DNA of 64,000 nt from VRUE01 sp963702175 (GTDB taxonomy: Bacteria > Actinomycetota > Thermoleophilia > Solirubrobacterales > 70-9). The notes below the pieces were generated by a model that did not search any database, was not told where the DNA came from, and saw only the letters and a list, made by a program, of their open reading frames with translations. Within the stretch, counting starts at the first letter, position 1; every line of letters starts with the position of its first letter. Shown piece by piece: positions 42,625 to 50,926 of this stretch. The translations under genes and the position numbers were made by a program. The DNA lies in NCBI GenBank assembly GCA_963702175.1, contig OY969721.1, positions 930,001-994,000 of the forward strand. The letters are read 5' to 3'.

Positions 42625-43131
42625 GTGGATGGCAGGGACCTACGTGAGATCCAAGCCCCGCTGAAGGAGCGCTACCGAGAGGACTCAGGCGCCGCCATGG
42701 TCACTCTCGCCGCGAGTGGAAAGCTGGGTGAGGGAGTCTCGTGCTCGGTCGAGACCGGCCGCGCCATGGCCGAGGCGGGGCTGCACCCTGCCTCCGGCGG
42801 TGACGGATCGCTGCTCTGCTCGGGCGACATGCTGCTCGAGGCGCTGGTCGCCTGCGCCGGGGTGACGCTGCGCGCCGTCGCCACCTCGCTGGCGATCGGG
42901 GTGGAGTCGGGCCAGGTGCGGGCGGAGGGCGACCTCGACTTCCGCGGGACGCTCGCCGTCGACCGCGAGGCGCCGGTCGGGTTCGCCGCGATCCGCCTCA
43001 CCTTCGAGCTGGATACCGAGGCCGACGAGGAGCAGCTCCAGACGCTGCTGAAGCTGACCGAGCGCTACTGCGTCGTCTTCCAGACCCTCTCGACGCCGCC
43101 GCAGCTCTCGGCCGCGGTCGCGGAGGCGTAG
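42625..43131 (+). CDS. OsmC/Ohr-type family protein
   Basis: A 168-aa protein from GTG 42625. The OsmC core is seen in PASGGDGSLLCSGDMLLEALVACAGVTLRAVA with the reactive Cys in VACAG, and a second Cys in LTERYCVVFQTL. It probably reduces organic hydroperoxides. The start precedes the conserved region by about 45 residues. The MBL gene follows 16 bases later. Confidence 0.82.
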   Translation: MDGRDLREIQAPLKERYREDSGAAMVTLAASGKLGEGVSCSVETGRAMAEAGLHPASGGDGSLLCSGDMLLEALVACAGVTLRAVATSLAIGVESGQVRAEGDLDFRGTLAVDREAPVGFAAIRLTFELDTEADEEQLQTLLKLTERYCVVFQTLSTPPQLSAAVAEA

Positions 43132-43147
43132 CCGGACCAAGGCCGGG

Positions 43148-44095
43148 ATGGCGGGGCCGCTGCGACACCTCGGCGAGTTGGCGAAGGCGCGAGCGACGCG
43201 ACACTCCAGCGAGCGCGAAGACGGGCAGGCGCTGGGTGAGCTTGAGGCAAGACCGCTGTCCCTGCCGGCGGGCCTCGAGGTCGAATGGCTCGGCGTCTCC
43301 GGCTACCGGCTCAGTTGCGAGGGCAAGACCCTGTTCGTCGATCCCTACCTCTCCCGGGTCCCCTTCCGCGACCTCGTGCTGCGCCGCACCGCGCTGCCCG
43401 ACTCAGCCGCGCTGGACCGTTTCGTCCACGCCCCGGGCGAGGTGGTCGGGGTGCTCGTCGGCCACACGCACTTCGACCACGCCGTCGACGCCCCGGCGAT
43501 CGTCCGACGCTTCGGGGGCAAGGCATACGGCTCGGATTCGCTGGTGACCCTGATGGGCCTGCACGGGCTCGCCGAGCAGACGGTCGAGGTCGAGCCCTAC
43601 CGCACCTATGAGCTGGGTCCTTTCGAGGTCGGCTTCACCCCCAGCGTCCACTCGAAACTGCTGCTCGGGCTGGCCGTGCCCTACGACGGCGATCTCACCT
43701 GCGAGCACCTCGACGGCCTCTCACCCGGCGCCTACCGCTGCGGACAAGTGTGGGGGATCTCGATCAAGGTCGCCGGGGTGCACTTCTACCACCAGGGCAG
43801 CGCCAATCTCCTCGACGACGCGATCCGCGAGCAGGGGGTGGACGTGTTCCTCGCCGGCGTCGCCGGTCGCAACTTCACCCGCGATTACTGGAAGCGCATC
43901 CTCCCCCGCCTCGACCCCCGCGTCGTCGTCCCCACCCACTACGACAACTTCTTCCGCCCGCTCGGGCAGCGAATGGAGTTCGTCTCCAACGTCCAACTCG
44001 CAGCACTGCCCGACGAGATCGGCACAGTCAGCGCCGACGTCGAGCTGGCCGCCCTCCCCCGCGCGGACGGTGCAGCTCAGGACTCACACCTGTAG
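43148..44095 (+). CDS. MBL-fold metallohydrolase
   Basis: A 315-aa protein with the metal motif VGHTHFDHAVD (H-x-H-x-D-H), a further His in TPSVHSKL, and YHQGSANLLDD and VVVPTHYDNFF near the end. The N-terminal 40 residues look like a linker. Substrate unknown; similar to UlaG-like hydrolases. Confidence 0.83.
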   Translation: MAGPLRHLGELAKARATRHSSEREDGQALGELEARPLSLPAGLEVEWLGVSGYRLSCEGKTLFVDPYLSRVPFRDLVLRRTALPDSAALDRFVHAPGEVVGVLVGHTHFDHAVDAPAIVRRFGGKAYGSDSLVTLMGLHGLAEQTVEVEPYRTYELGPFEVGFTPSVHSKLLLGLAVPYDGDLTCEHLDGLSPGAYRCGQVWGISIKVAGVHFYHQGSANLLDDAIREQGVDVFLAGVAGRNFTRDYWKRILPRLDPRVVVPTHYDNFFRPLGQRMEFVSNVQLAALPDEIGTVSADVELAALPRADGAAQDSHL

Positions 44096-44123
44096 CGAAC
44101 ATTTTGCATTCCGCGCACCACAT

Positions 44124-44300
44124 GTGAGCACATCGGTTTTACGGTGGCCCTATTGGAGCGGCTACCTCACTGCCAGCGCGTTGGCAGACAACCAGCCACC
44201 TGAGGTCGTCGCTCAACGTGTCAATGAAGGCATCGGCCGAGGGTTCAGCTGGGGATGTCCATTGTCTGCATTGGCGCTTATCATCGGAGCATGGAGTTGA
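44124..44300 (+). CDS. Possible small protein, 58 aa
   Basis: From GTG 44124: VSTSVLRWPYWSGYLTASAL then a polar segment and SALALIIGAWS. Base composition is lower in GC than neighbours. It ends 10 bases inside the next small frame. The 404-base gap between the MBL and DUF1697 genes holds these two small frames and nothing else clear. Low confidence. Confidence 0.3.
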   Translation: MSTSVLRWPYWSGYLTASALADNQPPEVVAQRVNEGIGRGFSWGCPLSALALIIGAWS

Positions 44301-44485
44301 TCGCACGACTGTTTCAGTCTTCGCGCTTTTTCAGTGTCGCGAGCATCACGCTGGCAACGGCAACCGGCATTGCGATACTCGGTTTCGGAGCACCGCCAGT
44401 AGTACTTGCACTGGTCGCGTGGGGAGGCGCCGCGCTCTTCGCGCCCCTCTACTCGTGGAGCAGCCGCCGAGTCGGACGCTGGTAA
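44291..44485 (+). CDS. Possible small membrane protein, 64 aa
   Basis: From ATG 44291: MELIARLFQSSRFFSVASITLATATG, then VVLALVAWGGAALFAPLYSW. Two hydrophobic stretches are visible. Overlaps the preceding small frame by ten bases, as coupled genes do. No family recognised. Confidence 0.35.
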   Translation: MELIARLFQSSRFFSVASITLATATGIAILGFGAPPVVLALVAWGGAALFAPLYSWSSRRVGRW

Positions 44486-44499
44486 GACCCTCCCGGCCC

Positions 44500-45045
44500 T
44501 CAACGAACGAAGTGCTTGGCGGCGATCTGGTCGATCGTGCCCTTGGTTCGCATCGTCGAGAGGCCGAGGGCAGTCCCGATCGCCTTCAGGTCGAGCTCCG
44601 ATTCCGAGATGCCGCCGCTGGGCAGCCAGTAGAGCTCACGGTCCTTGATGGTGAGCCTGTCCTCGGTGGTGGCCAGCGAGAGCACCTGTTTGCGGGCCGC
44701 CACGCTCGGCGCCTTGGTCAGCAACGAGACCTGGACCCTGCCCGTCGAGGCGTCGAGTTGCGCGGTGTCGAATGGCTCGTGCCCGGCGATCGCCCGCACC
44801 TGCGCCGCCGTGCGCAGGAACACCACCACCTCGTAGCCGAGTGCGTCCTCCAGCCCACCTTCTAGGCGGCGTGTGACTTCCTCCGGGTCGCTCTTCCCCT
44901 CCGTCCCGAGGATGACGTTGCCGCTGGCTCGGAAGATCGCCACGTCGACGAAGCCGATCTCCTCGCAGCAGAGTCGCAGCGTGTCGTTCTTGACCCGCCG
45001 GTTGCTGATGTTGATCCCGCGCAGGAAGGCCGCATACCTGGGCAT
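44500..45045 (-). CDS. DUF1697 family protein
   Basis: A 181-aa protein. PRYAAFLRGINISNRRVKND at the start and FRASGNVIL are the DUF1697 signatures, with IAAKHFVR at the end. Function is unknown. Start ATG 45045. Divergent from the peroxiredoxin. Confidence 0.85.
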   Translation of the reverse strand: MPRYAAFLRGINISNRRVKNDTLRLCCEEIGFVDVAIFRASGNVILGTEGKSDPEEVTRRLEGGLEDALGYEVVVFLRTAAQVRAIAGHEPFDTAQLDASTGRVQVSLLTKAPSVAARKQVLSLATTEDRLTIKDRELYWLPSGGISESELDLKAIGTALGLSTMRTKGTIDQIAAKHFVR

Positions 45046-45092
45046 CCACCCACCTTACGAGCCCGGCCCGAAGCCTCTGCGACGATTGGCCG

Positions 45093-45668
45093 GTGAGTGC
45101 CGACTTCACCAGCCTCCCGCCGAACCTGCCCGTCCCTGTGGACGACGGCGCCGCCGACCACCTGCCGGGATCAGTGCTGCCGGAGGGGCTGGTACTCCCG
45201 TCCACGCAGGGCGGAAGCGCCGACTTGGCGGAGCTGGCGACGAAGAAGCTCGTCGCCTACGTGTACCCGCGCACCGGAGTCCCCGGCGACCCGCTTCCCC
45301 GGGGCTGGGACGAGACCCCTGGGGCACGCGGATGCACGCCGCAGAGCTGTGCCTTTCGCGACAGCCGGGAAGAGTTCGCGCGGCTCGGTGTCACGGTGGT
45401 CGGAATCAGCGCCCAGTCTCCCGCCGAACAGGAGGAGTTCGCACAGCGAGAGCAGATCCCGTTCCCGCTGCTCAGCGACGCCGATCTGCTCCTGGCGGCG
45501 GCGCTGCGGCTACCCACCTTCACGATGGAGGAGATAACGCTCTACCGGCGCCTGACCCTGGTCGCCGAGGCCGGCGTCGTCGTCAAGGTCTTCTACCCGG
45601 TCTTCCCGCCCGACCGCAACGCCACCGAGGTGCTCGACTTCCTCACTTCGGCGCCACCGCGCCGCTAG
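45093..45668 (+). CDS. Peroxiredoxin, PrxQ/BCP-like
   Basis: A 191-aa protein from GTG 45093. The catalytic site is YVYPRTGVPG followed by GARGCTPQSCAFRD, where the first Cys is peroxidatic and the second, five residues on, resolving. An N-terminal extension of about 30 residues precedes the thioredoxin fold. Its 3' end overlaps the convergent uppP gene by 26 bases. Confidence 0.85.
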   Translation: MSADFTSLPPNLPVPVDDGAADHLPGSVLPEGLVLPSTQGGSADLAELATKKLVAYVYPRTGVPGDPLPRGWDETPGARGCTPQSCAFRDSREEFARLGVTVVGISAQSPAEQEEFAQREQIPFPLLSDADLLLAAALRLPTFTMEEITLYRRLTLVAEAGVVVKVFYPVFPPDRNATEVLDFLTSAPPRR

Positions 45669-46479
45669 CGACCAAGGCCAGGACGAACGCCCCGAGGGCG
45701 ACCCGGTAGATGATGAAGACCGAGTAGTCGTGGCGCGCGATGTAGCGCAGCAGCCAGGAGACGGCGACGAAGGCGACGGCGAAGCTGACCAGCGTGGCGA
45801 CGATGGTGGGCCCCCAGCCGACCCCGCCGGCGATGTTGTCGAACTGGTTGACCGTCTGCAGGATCGCCGCGCCGCTCAGCGCCGGGATCGAGAGGAAGAA
45901 CGAGAGCCGGGTCACGGCGACGCGATCGATCCCGCGCAGCAGGCCGGCGGACATCGTCGCTCCCGCCCTCGAGACCCCGGGCACCAGGGCCAGGCACTGG
46001 ACGGCGCCGATGATCAGCGTGTCGCGCCAGGTGACATCGGCCTCGTGCCGCTCCTGCGTGGCGCGGCTGTCAGCGAACCACATCACGCCGCTCCAGAGGA
46101 TCAGCGCGCTACCGACGAACCAGAGGCTGCGTAGGGTCGTCTGGATCTCATCCTGGAAAGTGACGCCGACGATCGCGATCGGGAGCGAGCCGAGGATCAC
46201 CGCCCAGCCGAAGCGGTAATCGCCGGCGGAGCGATGAGCCGGGCTGAGCAGCCCCCGCCCCCAGGCGGCGAGGATCCTGGCGAGGTCGTGACGGAGGTAG
46301 AGCACGGTGGCTGCCACCGCGCCGATCTGGATGATCGCGGTAAAGGCGGTGATGTCGGGGTCGTCGGTGGAGTGGCCGAGCAGCCGCTCGACGATCGTTA
46401 GGTGCCCCGTGCTCGAGATCGGCAGGAACTCGGTAAACCCCTCGATCGCGCCGAGGAGGATTGCTTCCCACCAGTCCAC
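45643..46479 (-). CDS. uppP: Undecaprenyl-diphosphatase UppP (BacA)
   Basis: A 278-aa membrane enzyme that recycles the lipid carrier of wall synthesis. The motifs EAILLGAIEGFTEFLPISSTGHL and LVPGVSRAGATMSAGL carry the active-site Glu, Ser and Arg. GTG 46479 is preferred because it starts right before the conserved first helix (MDWWEAILLG). Multiple helices follow. Confidence 0.93.
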   Translation of the reverse strand: MDWWEAILLGAIEGFTEFLPISSTGHLTIVERLLGHSTDDPDITAFTAIIQIGAVAATVLYLRHDLARILAAWGRGLLSPAHRSAGDYRFGWAVILGSLPIAIVGVTFQDEIQTTLRSLWFVGSALILWSGVMWFADSRATQERHEADVTWRDTLIIGAVQCLALVPGVSRAGATMSAGLLRGIDRVAVTRLSFFLSIPALSGAAILQTVNQFDNIAGGVGWGPTIVATLVSFAVAFVAVSWLLRYIARHDYSVFIIYRVALGAFVLALVASGAVAPK

Positions 46480-46528
46480 GGGCGGCAGCCTATGCGGCGA
46501 GGAGGCGAAGCCGCGTACCCTTGGCAAG

Positions 46529-46858
46529 ATGACCGAGGACAAGCCAATCGCCTGCTCCCTTGGCGCGAGTGCGCTCGAGCAGAGGCTCGCCGCGATCGCC
46601 GATATCGGTGCCGACAGCCTGGTGTCTCGGGAAACCAGGGGCGATCAGCGTCTGCTGTGTTTCCGATCGAGCGACGAAACTCGCCAGCGACTCGAGGCCA
46701 TCGTGGCCGCCGAGGCCGAGTGCTGTTCGTTCCTCGATCTTTCGCTGATCGAGAAAGACGGGGAGCTGATCCTCTCGATCGCCGCACCCGAGGCGGGGCA
46801 AGCGATTGCAGACGAGCTCGCCGAAGCGTTCGCGACGAACCCTAGATCGGCAAGCTGA
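46529..46858 (+). CDS. Small cytosolic protein with E-C-C motif
   Basis: A 109-aa protein. It begins MTEDKPIACSLGASALEQRLAAI and has AEAECCSFLDLSL in the middle. Similar small proteins with a Cys pair occur near metal-response genes in actinobacteria, from memory; no function is established. Divergent from uppP by 49 bases; its stop is one base from the tmRNA 3' end. Confidence 0.65.
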   Translation: MTEDKPIACSLGASALEQRLAAIADIGADSLVSRETRGDQRLLCFRSSDETRQRLEAIVAAEAECCSFLDLSLIEKDGELILSIAAPEAGQAIADELAEAFATNPRSAS

Positions 46859-46859
46859 G

Positions 46860-47218
46860 TGGAGGTGGTGGGACTCGAACCCACGTCCCTGGTCGTAGTG
46901 CGATGGTCTCTACAGGCTTAGCCGGCGCTTGGTTCTCGTCTCCCGGGGTCCGCGCCGGCGGGCACTGCGGGAGACAAAGCCCTCTGAAATGTCCCCTGGC
47001 GGACGGGGCGATCCGCCTGGGTGAGCCCGCAATTTGAAGCCGGTGCCCCTCCCCGCGGGCGAGGGAGGACCGACTCTCATCGCTTAGCTTCTAACTAAGC
47101 AGCGAGGGCGAACTCATGGTCCGCACGTATTGGTTGGTGCCGGGGTTTAACGAGGCCTCCGGCAACCTCGGCCTGCAACCTGTCGCACGGATCGGCCAGG
47201 TCGAAGCCTGTCACCCCC
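46860..47218 (-). ncRNA. ssrA: Transfer-messenger RNA
   Basis: The 5' end GGGGGTGACAGGCTTCGAC pairs with the 3' end CACCTCC to give the tRNA-like acceptor stem, and TGGGTTCGAGTCCCACC is the T-arm. CCA is not encoded. The tag frame runs from a GCG resume codon at 47124 to the stop at 47095 and reads ADHEFALAA, ending in the usual proteolysis signal. The bases before the resume codon (aatacgt) resemble the E. coli aatagtc. SmpB, its partner, is encoded 3.2 kb away on the same strand. Confidence 0.93.
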
Positions 47219-47235
47219 GCGCTATGTCTCAGACG

Positions 47236-47241
47236 ATTGTA
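47236..47241 (-). promoter_or_regulatory. Probable -10 element of ssrA
   Basis: TACAAT on the minus strand, 18 bases before the mature tmRNA 5' end. No convincing -35 hexamer was found at normal spacing. Confidence 0.4.
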
Positions 47242-47314
47242 CGGTGTCCCCTGAGCGCGGAGCGAGCAAGCGTGCATGTCTGGTTCTTCGCGCCGCGAGC
47301 GAAGCGCGAAATTT

Positions 47315-48688
47315 ATGAATGCCGAGCGGCAATTCGACGCAATCGTCCTGGGAGCCGGGCCCGCGGGCGAGGTCTGCGCCGGAAGGCTCGCCGAGAGCGG
47401 TCTCGAGGTGGCCTTGGTCGAGCCCCACCTGATTGGAGGGGAATGCTCCTACTACGCCTGCATGCCATCGAAGGCGCTGCTGCGACCCCCTGACGTGCTG
47501 GGCGAGGCGCAGCGAGTGCCCGGGGTCCCAACCGGAAACGGCGGTCTCGACGCGGAGGCAATCCTCGCCCGCCGCGACGAGGTAATCCACGACCTCGACG
47601 ACTCAGGGCAGCTGCCCTGGCTGGAAAAGCGCGGAATCGAGCTGTTTCGCGGCGAGGGGCGGCTCAACGGCGAGCGGCGCGTCGCCGTCGGTGGCGACAC
47701 CCTCACCGCCCACCGCGCCGTCGTCGTCGCCACCGGCAGCGGCGCCGCGATGCCACCGATAGTGGGACTCGACTCGGTGAACGCGTGGAACAACCGCGAC
47801 GCGACCACCTCGAAGCGCGTCCCCGCGAGCATGATCGTGCTCGGTGGCGGCCCGGTGGGATCGGAGCTGGCGCAAGCCTGGTCATCGCTCGGCACGACCG
47901 TCACCCTGATCGAGGGCGCAGAACAGCTGCTCCCCCGGGAGGAGCCGTTTGCCGGGGATGAAGTGGCGAATGCTTTGCGCGACCAGCATGGGGTCGACGT
48001 TCGCACCGGCGTCCTCGCCCAGAAGGTCCGCTCCACCGAGGCCGGAGTCGCGGTCGAGCTCGGCGGTGACGAGGTAGAGGCCGAGGAGCTCCTCGTCGCG
48101 GTGGGGCGCAAGCCACATACAGAGGGAATCGGGCTGGAGTCAGTCGGGGTAGAGCCGGCCGAGGGTGGTTTCCTTGAGACCGACGACCGCCTGCACGTCG
48201 GCGGTCGCGACTGGCTCTACGCGATCGGCGACGTCAACGGGCGAGCGCTCTTCACCCACATGGGCAAGTACCAAGCCTGGGTCGCTGCCGAAAACCTGCT
48301 GGGACAGGACGTCGAAGCCAGTGCCGAAGGGCTCGGCTCTCCCCGGGTCACCTTCACCGATCCTCAGGTGGCGGCGGTCGGCCAGAGTCTTGCCCAGGCT
48401 GAAGAGGCCGGACTCGATGTCCGCGCCGTCGACATTCGCACCGACGGCACCGCCGGCGCCAGCTTCCAGGGCAAGGAGACCGGCGGGACCTCCCGCCTGG
48501 TTATCAACGAGGCGCGCCAGACAATCGTCGGCGCCACCTTCACCGGCTTCGAGACAGCAGACTTCCTCCACGCCGCAACCATCGCGATCGTCGGAGAAGT
48601 CCCGCTCGACCGTCTACGTCACGCGGTCGCTGCCTATCCCACGCGCAGCGAGATCTGGCTGAAGCTGCTCGAAGAGTACGGGCTGTAG
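47315..48688 (+). CDS. FAD-dependent pyridine nucleotide-disulfide oxidoreductase (not a typical Lpd)
   Basis: A 457-aa flavoprotein. AIVLGAGPAGEVCAGRLAE binds FAD, GGECSYYACMPSKALLRP has the redox Cys pair, VLGGGPVGSELA binds NAD(P), and YAIGDVNGRALFTHMGKYQ closes the FAD site. In lipoamide dehydrogenase the end reads HAHPTxSE with the catalytic His; here it is AAYPTRSEIWLKLLEE, so the His is Tyr. The substrate is therefore open. ATG 47315 is preferred; ATG 47276 would add 13 residues. Confidence 0.85.
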   Translation: MNAERQFDAIVLGAGPAGEVCAGRLAESGLEVALVEPHLIGGECSYYACMPSKALLRPPDVLGEAQRVPGVPTGNGGLDAEAILARRDEVIHDLDDSGQLPWLEKRGIELFRGEGRLNGERRVAVGGDTLTAHRAVVVATGSGAAMPPIVGLDSVNAWNNRDATTSKRVPASMIVLGGGPVGSELAQAWSSLGTTVTLIEGAEQLLPREEPFAGDEVANALRDQHGVDVRTGVLAQKVRSTEAGVAVELGGDEVEAEELLVAVGRKPHTEGIGLESVGVEPAEGGFLETDDRLHVGGRDWLYAIGDVNGRALFTHMGKYQAWVAAENLLGQDVEASAEGLGSPRVTFTDPQVAAVGQSLAQAEEAGLDVRAVDIRTDGTAGASFQGKETGGTSRLVINEARQTIVGATFTGFETADFLHAATIAIVGEVPLDRLRHAVAAYPTRSEIWLKLLEEYGL

Positions 48689-48690
48689 AA

Positions 48691-48802
48691 GGCCCATCCC
48701 GGTAGGGGTGAAACGTCTCTGTACTTTTTCGGCGGGTGAGATTTTCGGACGGCAGGAGCCGCTGACCGAAAAAGTTAAGTGCAACCCCTACCGGGATGGG
48801 CC
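48691..48802. repeat. Palindromic repeat family B, copy 3
   Basis: A 112-base element with perfect 19-base outer arms (48691-48709 and 48784-48802) and inner actttttcgg (48723-48732) / ccgaaaaagt (48766-48775). Compared with copy 1, one outer base pair is changed on both arms (T-A to C-G), and the G-T of copy 1 is a T-A here. It fills the gap between two convergent stop codons. Confidence 0.88.
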
Positions 48803-48810
48803 TCAACCGC

Positions 48811-50424
48811 TCAGACGCTGGAGCGTTGCTTCAGATCCGCCAGCTGATCCTCGGGGATACCCGCCACCTGGTCGAGGTCGTCTACCGAGCCGAAACGACC
48901 GAGGCGCTCGCGGTGGGCGAGCAGCCGCGTCGCCTGGGTCACCGAGAGGCCGTGCGCGCGCAGCTCCTCGAAGCTGACCGTGTTCAGCTCAATCGTGCCC
49001 CCGGGCGACTGCGCCGCGGGGGGCGGCGGAGCCGGCGGCGGCTCGGGCGCAGGCGTTGGTGGATCGGGTGGTGGCTGAGGTGCCGGTGATGGAGGCTCCG
49101 GCGCGGGAGTGGGCGGTTGCGGCGTCGGCGGCTGCGGCTCGGGCGTGGGAGGTGGAGGCGGTGTCGGCGCCGGAGGAGGTGTCGGGGTCGGCGGTGAGGG
49201 CTCCGGGGGGAGCGATACCGCCCCTCCCTGCACCGTGCGGATCACTGCCTGCTCGGCCTCGATCGCGCGGCGCTCGGCCTCTCGCGCGCGCTCTTCGGCC
49301 TGCGCGACGCTGTCGCGGATCTCCTGCAGGCGCCGGTCGCGCTCTTCCTCTTCGGACTTCAGCCTGGCGAGGCGCTCCGCTTCGGCGGCGCGAGCTTCAG
49401 CCGCCTTGGTGCGCTCTTCGATCTGGCGCAACCGCTCCTGCGCCTCCGTCATCGCCTGCTCCTGCGCCTCCCGCCCCTGCGCCAGGCGCTGCTCGGCGCT
49501 CTGCAGGCCGGGCGTCTCAGCGACAGGCTGGATCGCCGCGAAACCCTGCGTGGTCTGGCCCGACTCGGCGCGGGCGGCCCGCTCCTCGGCTTCGCGCTGC
49601 AGCCGCTCGGCCTCCTGGATGCGGCGATCGGCCTCGGCTCGGATCCGCTCCTCCTCGCGCTGGATCTCTTCGACCTTGGCCCGCACCCGCTGCTCGGCCT
49701 CGGCTGGATCGCCGTAGGCCGGCTGGGTCGCGGCCGGGTCGCCGGCCGGCGTCAATGGCGACTGCGGCGGTGGAACCTGGGTCGGCGGCAAGACGGGCGG
49801 GACCTGCTGTGCCGGGACGAGCGGCGGCATGGGCACCGGCGGCACGGCCTGTAGCGGCGGAGGCGCCTGGCCGGGTTGGCCCGCGCCCTGCAACTGCTCG
49901 CGCTCTTGTGCCGCCCGCGCCTCGGCGAGCTGGCGCTCCGCCTTCGCAGCCTCCTTCTGCGCCCGCCGGCCCGAGCGACGGCCTCCGGAGGGCTTGTGAC
50001 GACGCTCCGCACGCTGTTTCGTGCGCTCTTCGCGGCGGCGCTTGGCCTCGGCCTGGCGCCGTTTCCGGTGCTCGGCGCGAGCCGCTCGCTGCTGTTCGCG
50101 GGACTGCTTGCGTTTCTCCTTCGGGCTCAGCGCTTGCCCCGTCGCAGCGGGCGACGGGAGCGGGCCCGGGGACGGGGACGGCGGCCCGCCTGATGGCGGT
50201 GCGCCGGGCGGCGAGACCGGCGGCAGTTTGGTGGTCTGGTCCTGCGATGCCGGCGCCGCAGCCTTGGCGGGTGGGGGCGGCGGCTTGCCGGGAGCGCCGG
50301 ACGACTTCTTCGCCGCCTTATCTTTGCTGCGCCGCTGGGTGACGCTGATCGCGAGCAGGAGCAACAGGACTGCCGCGAGCAGGCCAGCGATGAAGTACTG
50401 GATGTTGTCGCTGACGAAGTCCAC
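48811..50424 (-). CDS. Membrane-anchored coiled-coil protein with ComEA-like HhH domain
   Basis: A 537-aa protein. One membrane helix is at about 9-28 (YFIAGLLAAVLLLLLAISV). The middle alternates Pro-rich linkers with long Glu/Arg/Ala coiled coils (about 105-190 and 240-400). A further Pro-rich stretch leads to a C-terminal helix-hairpin-helix region (IELNTVSFEELRAHGLSV, LGRFGSVDDLDQVAGIPEDQL), as in the DNA receptor ComEA. It could hold DNA at the membrane. GTG start 16 bases after smpB. Confidence 0.65.
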   Translation of the reverse strand: MDFVSDNIQYFIAGLLAAVLLLLLAISVTQRRSKDKAAKKSSGAPGKPPPPPAKAAAPASQDQTTKLPPVSPPGAPPSGGPPSPSPGPLPSPAATGQALSPKEKRKQSREQQRAARAEHRKRRQAEAKRRREERTKQRAERRHKPSGGRRSGRRAQKEAAKAERQLAEARAAQEREQLQGAGQPGQAPPPLQAVPPVPMPPLVPAQQVPPVLPPTQVPPPQSPLTPAGDPAATQPAYGDPAEAEQRVRAKVEEIQREEERIRAEADRRIQEAERLQREAEERAARAESGQTTQGFAAIQPVAETPGLQSAEQRLAQGREAQEQAMTEAQERLRQIEERTKAAEARAAEAERLARLKSEEEERDRRLQEIRDSVAQAEERAREAERRAIEAEQAVIRTVQGGAVSLPPEPSPPTPTPPPAPTPPPPPTPEPQPPTPQPPTPAPEPPSPAPQPPPDPPTPAPEPPPAPPPPAAQSPGGTIELNTVSFEELRAHGLSVTQATRLLAHRERLGRFGSVDDLDQVAGIPEDQLADLKQRSSV

Positions 50425-50440
50425 CTTCGGGTACCCGAAG

Positions 50441-50926
50441 CTACCTCATCCGGCCCTTGAATTCCCGCTCGACTTCGCGTCGCACGTCTCGCTCCGCGAT
50501 CTCTCGCCGCCGATCGCGCCCCTCCTTGCCCCGAGCCAGCGCCAGCTCGACCTTCGCCCGCTGCCCTTTGAAGTAGACGCGGGTGGGGATCAGCGTCAGT
50601 CCCTTCTCGGCTGTCTTGCCGACCAGGCGCTCTATCTCGCCTCTGTGCAGGAGCAGCTTGCGGGGGCGCTCGGGCTCGTGGTTCTCACGGCTGGCCGGTT
50701 CGTAAGGGGGGATGTGGAGGTTGCGCAGCCAGACCTCGCCTGCATCGACCACGGCATAGGCGTCGCCCATCTGCGCCTTGCCCTCGCGCAGCGCCTTCAC
50801 CTCCGTGCCGCGCAGGACGATCCCCGCCTCGAGCTTCTCGATCGCTTCGAACTTGTGACGGGCACGGCGGTTTGTGGCGACGTCGCCAGAGGCGGGCTGC
50901 CGTTTCTTCTTGCCCTTCTTAGCCAT
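50441..50926 (-). CDS. smpB: SsrA-binding protein SmpB
   Basis: A 161-aa OB-fold protein. NRRARHKFEAIEKLEAGIVLRGTEVKALREGKAQ and HIPPYEPASRENHEPERPRKLLLH are the RNA-binding signatures, and the C-terminal tail is basic. It delivers tmRNA to stalled ribosomes. The start lies eight bases inside the end of rnr. Confidence 0.96.
   Translation of the reverse strand: MAKKGKKKRQPASGDVATNRRARHKFEAIEKLEAGIVLRGTEVKALREGKAQMGDAYAVVDAGEVWLRNLHIPPYEPASRENHEPERPRKLLLHRGEIERLVGKTAEKGLTLIPTRVYFKGQRAKVELALARGKEGRDRRREIAERDVRREVEREFKGRMR

Noticed and set aside
47095..47277. A 60-aa protein-coding gene
   Set aside because: The frame is the tmRNA tag read from an upstream start; the tRNA-like ends identify the locus as ssrA.
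19174..48802. Family B elements as ordinary rho-independent terminators
   Set aside because: The T runs lie inside the stem, not after it, so the classic terminator layout is not met, although a 3'-end role remains possible.
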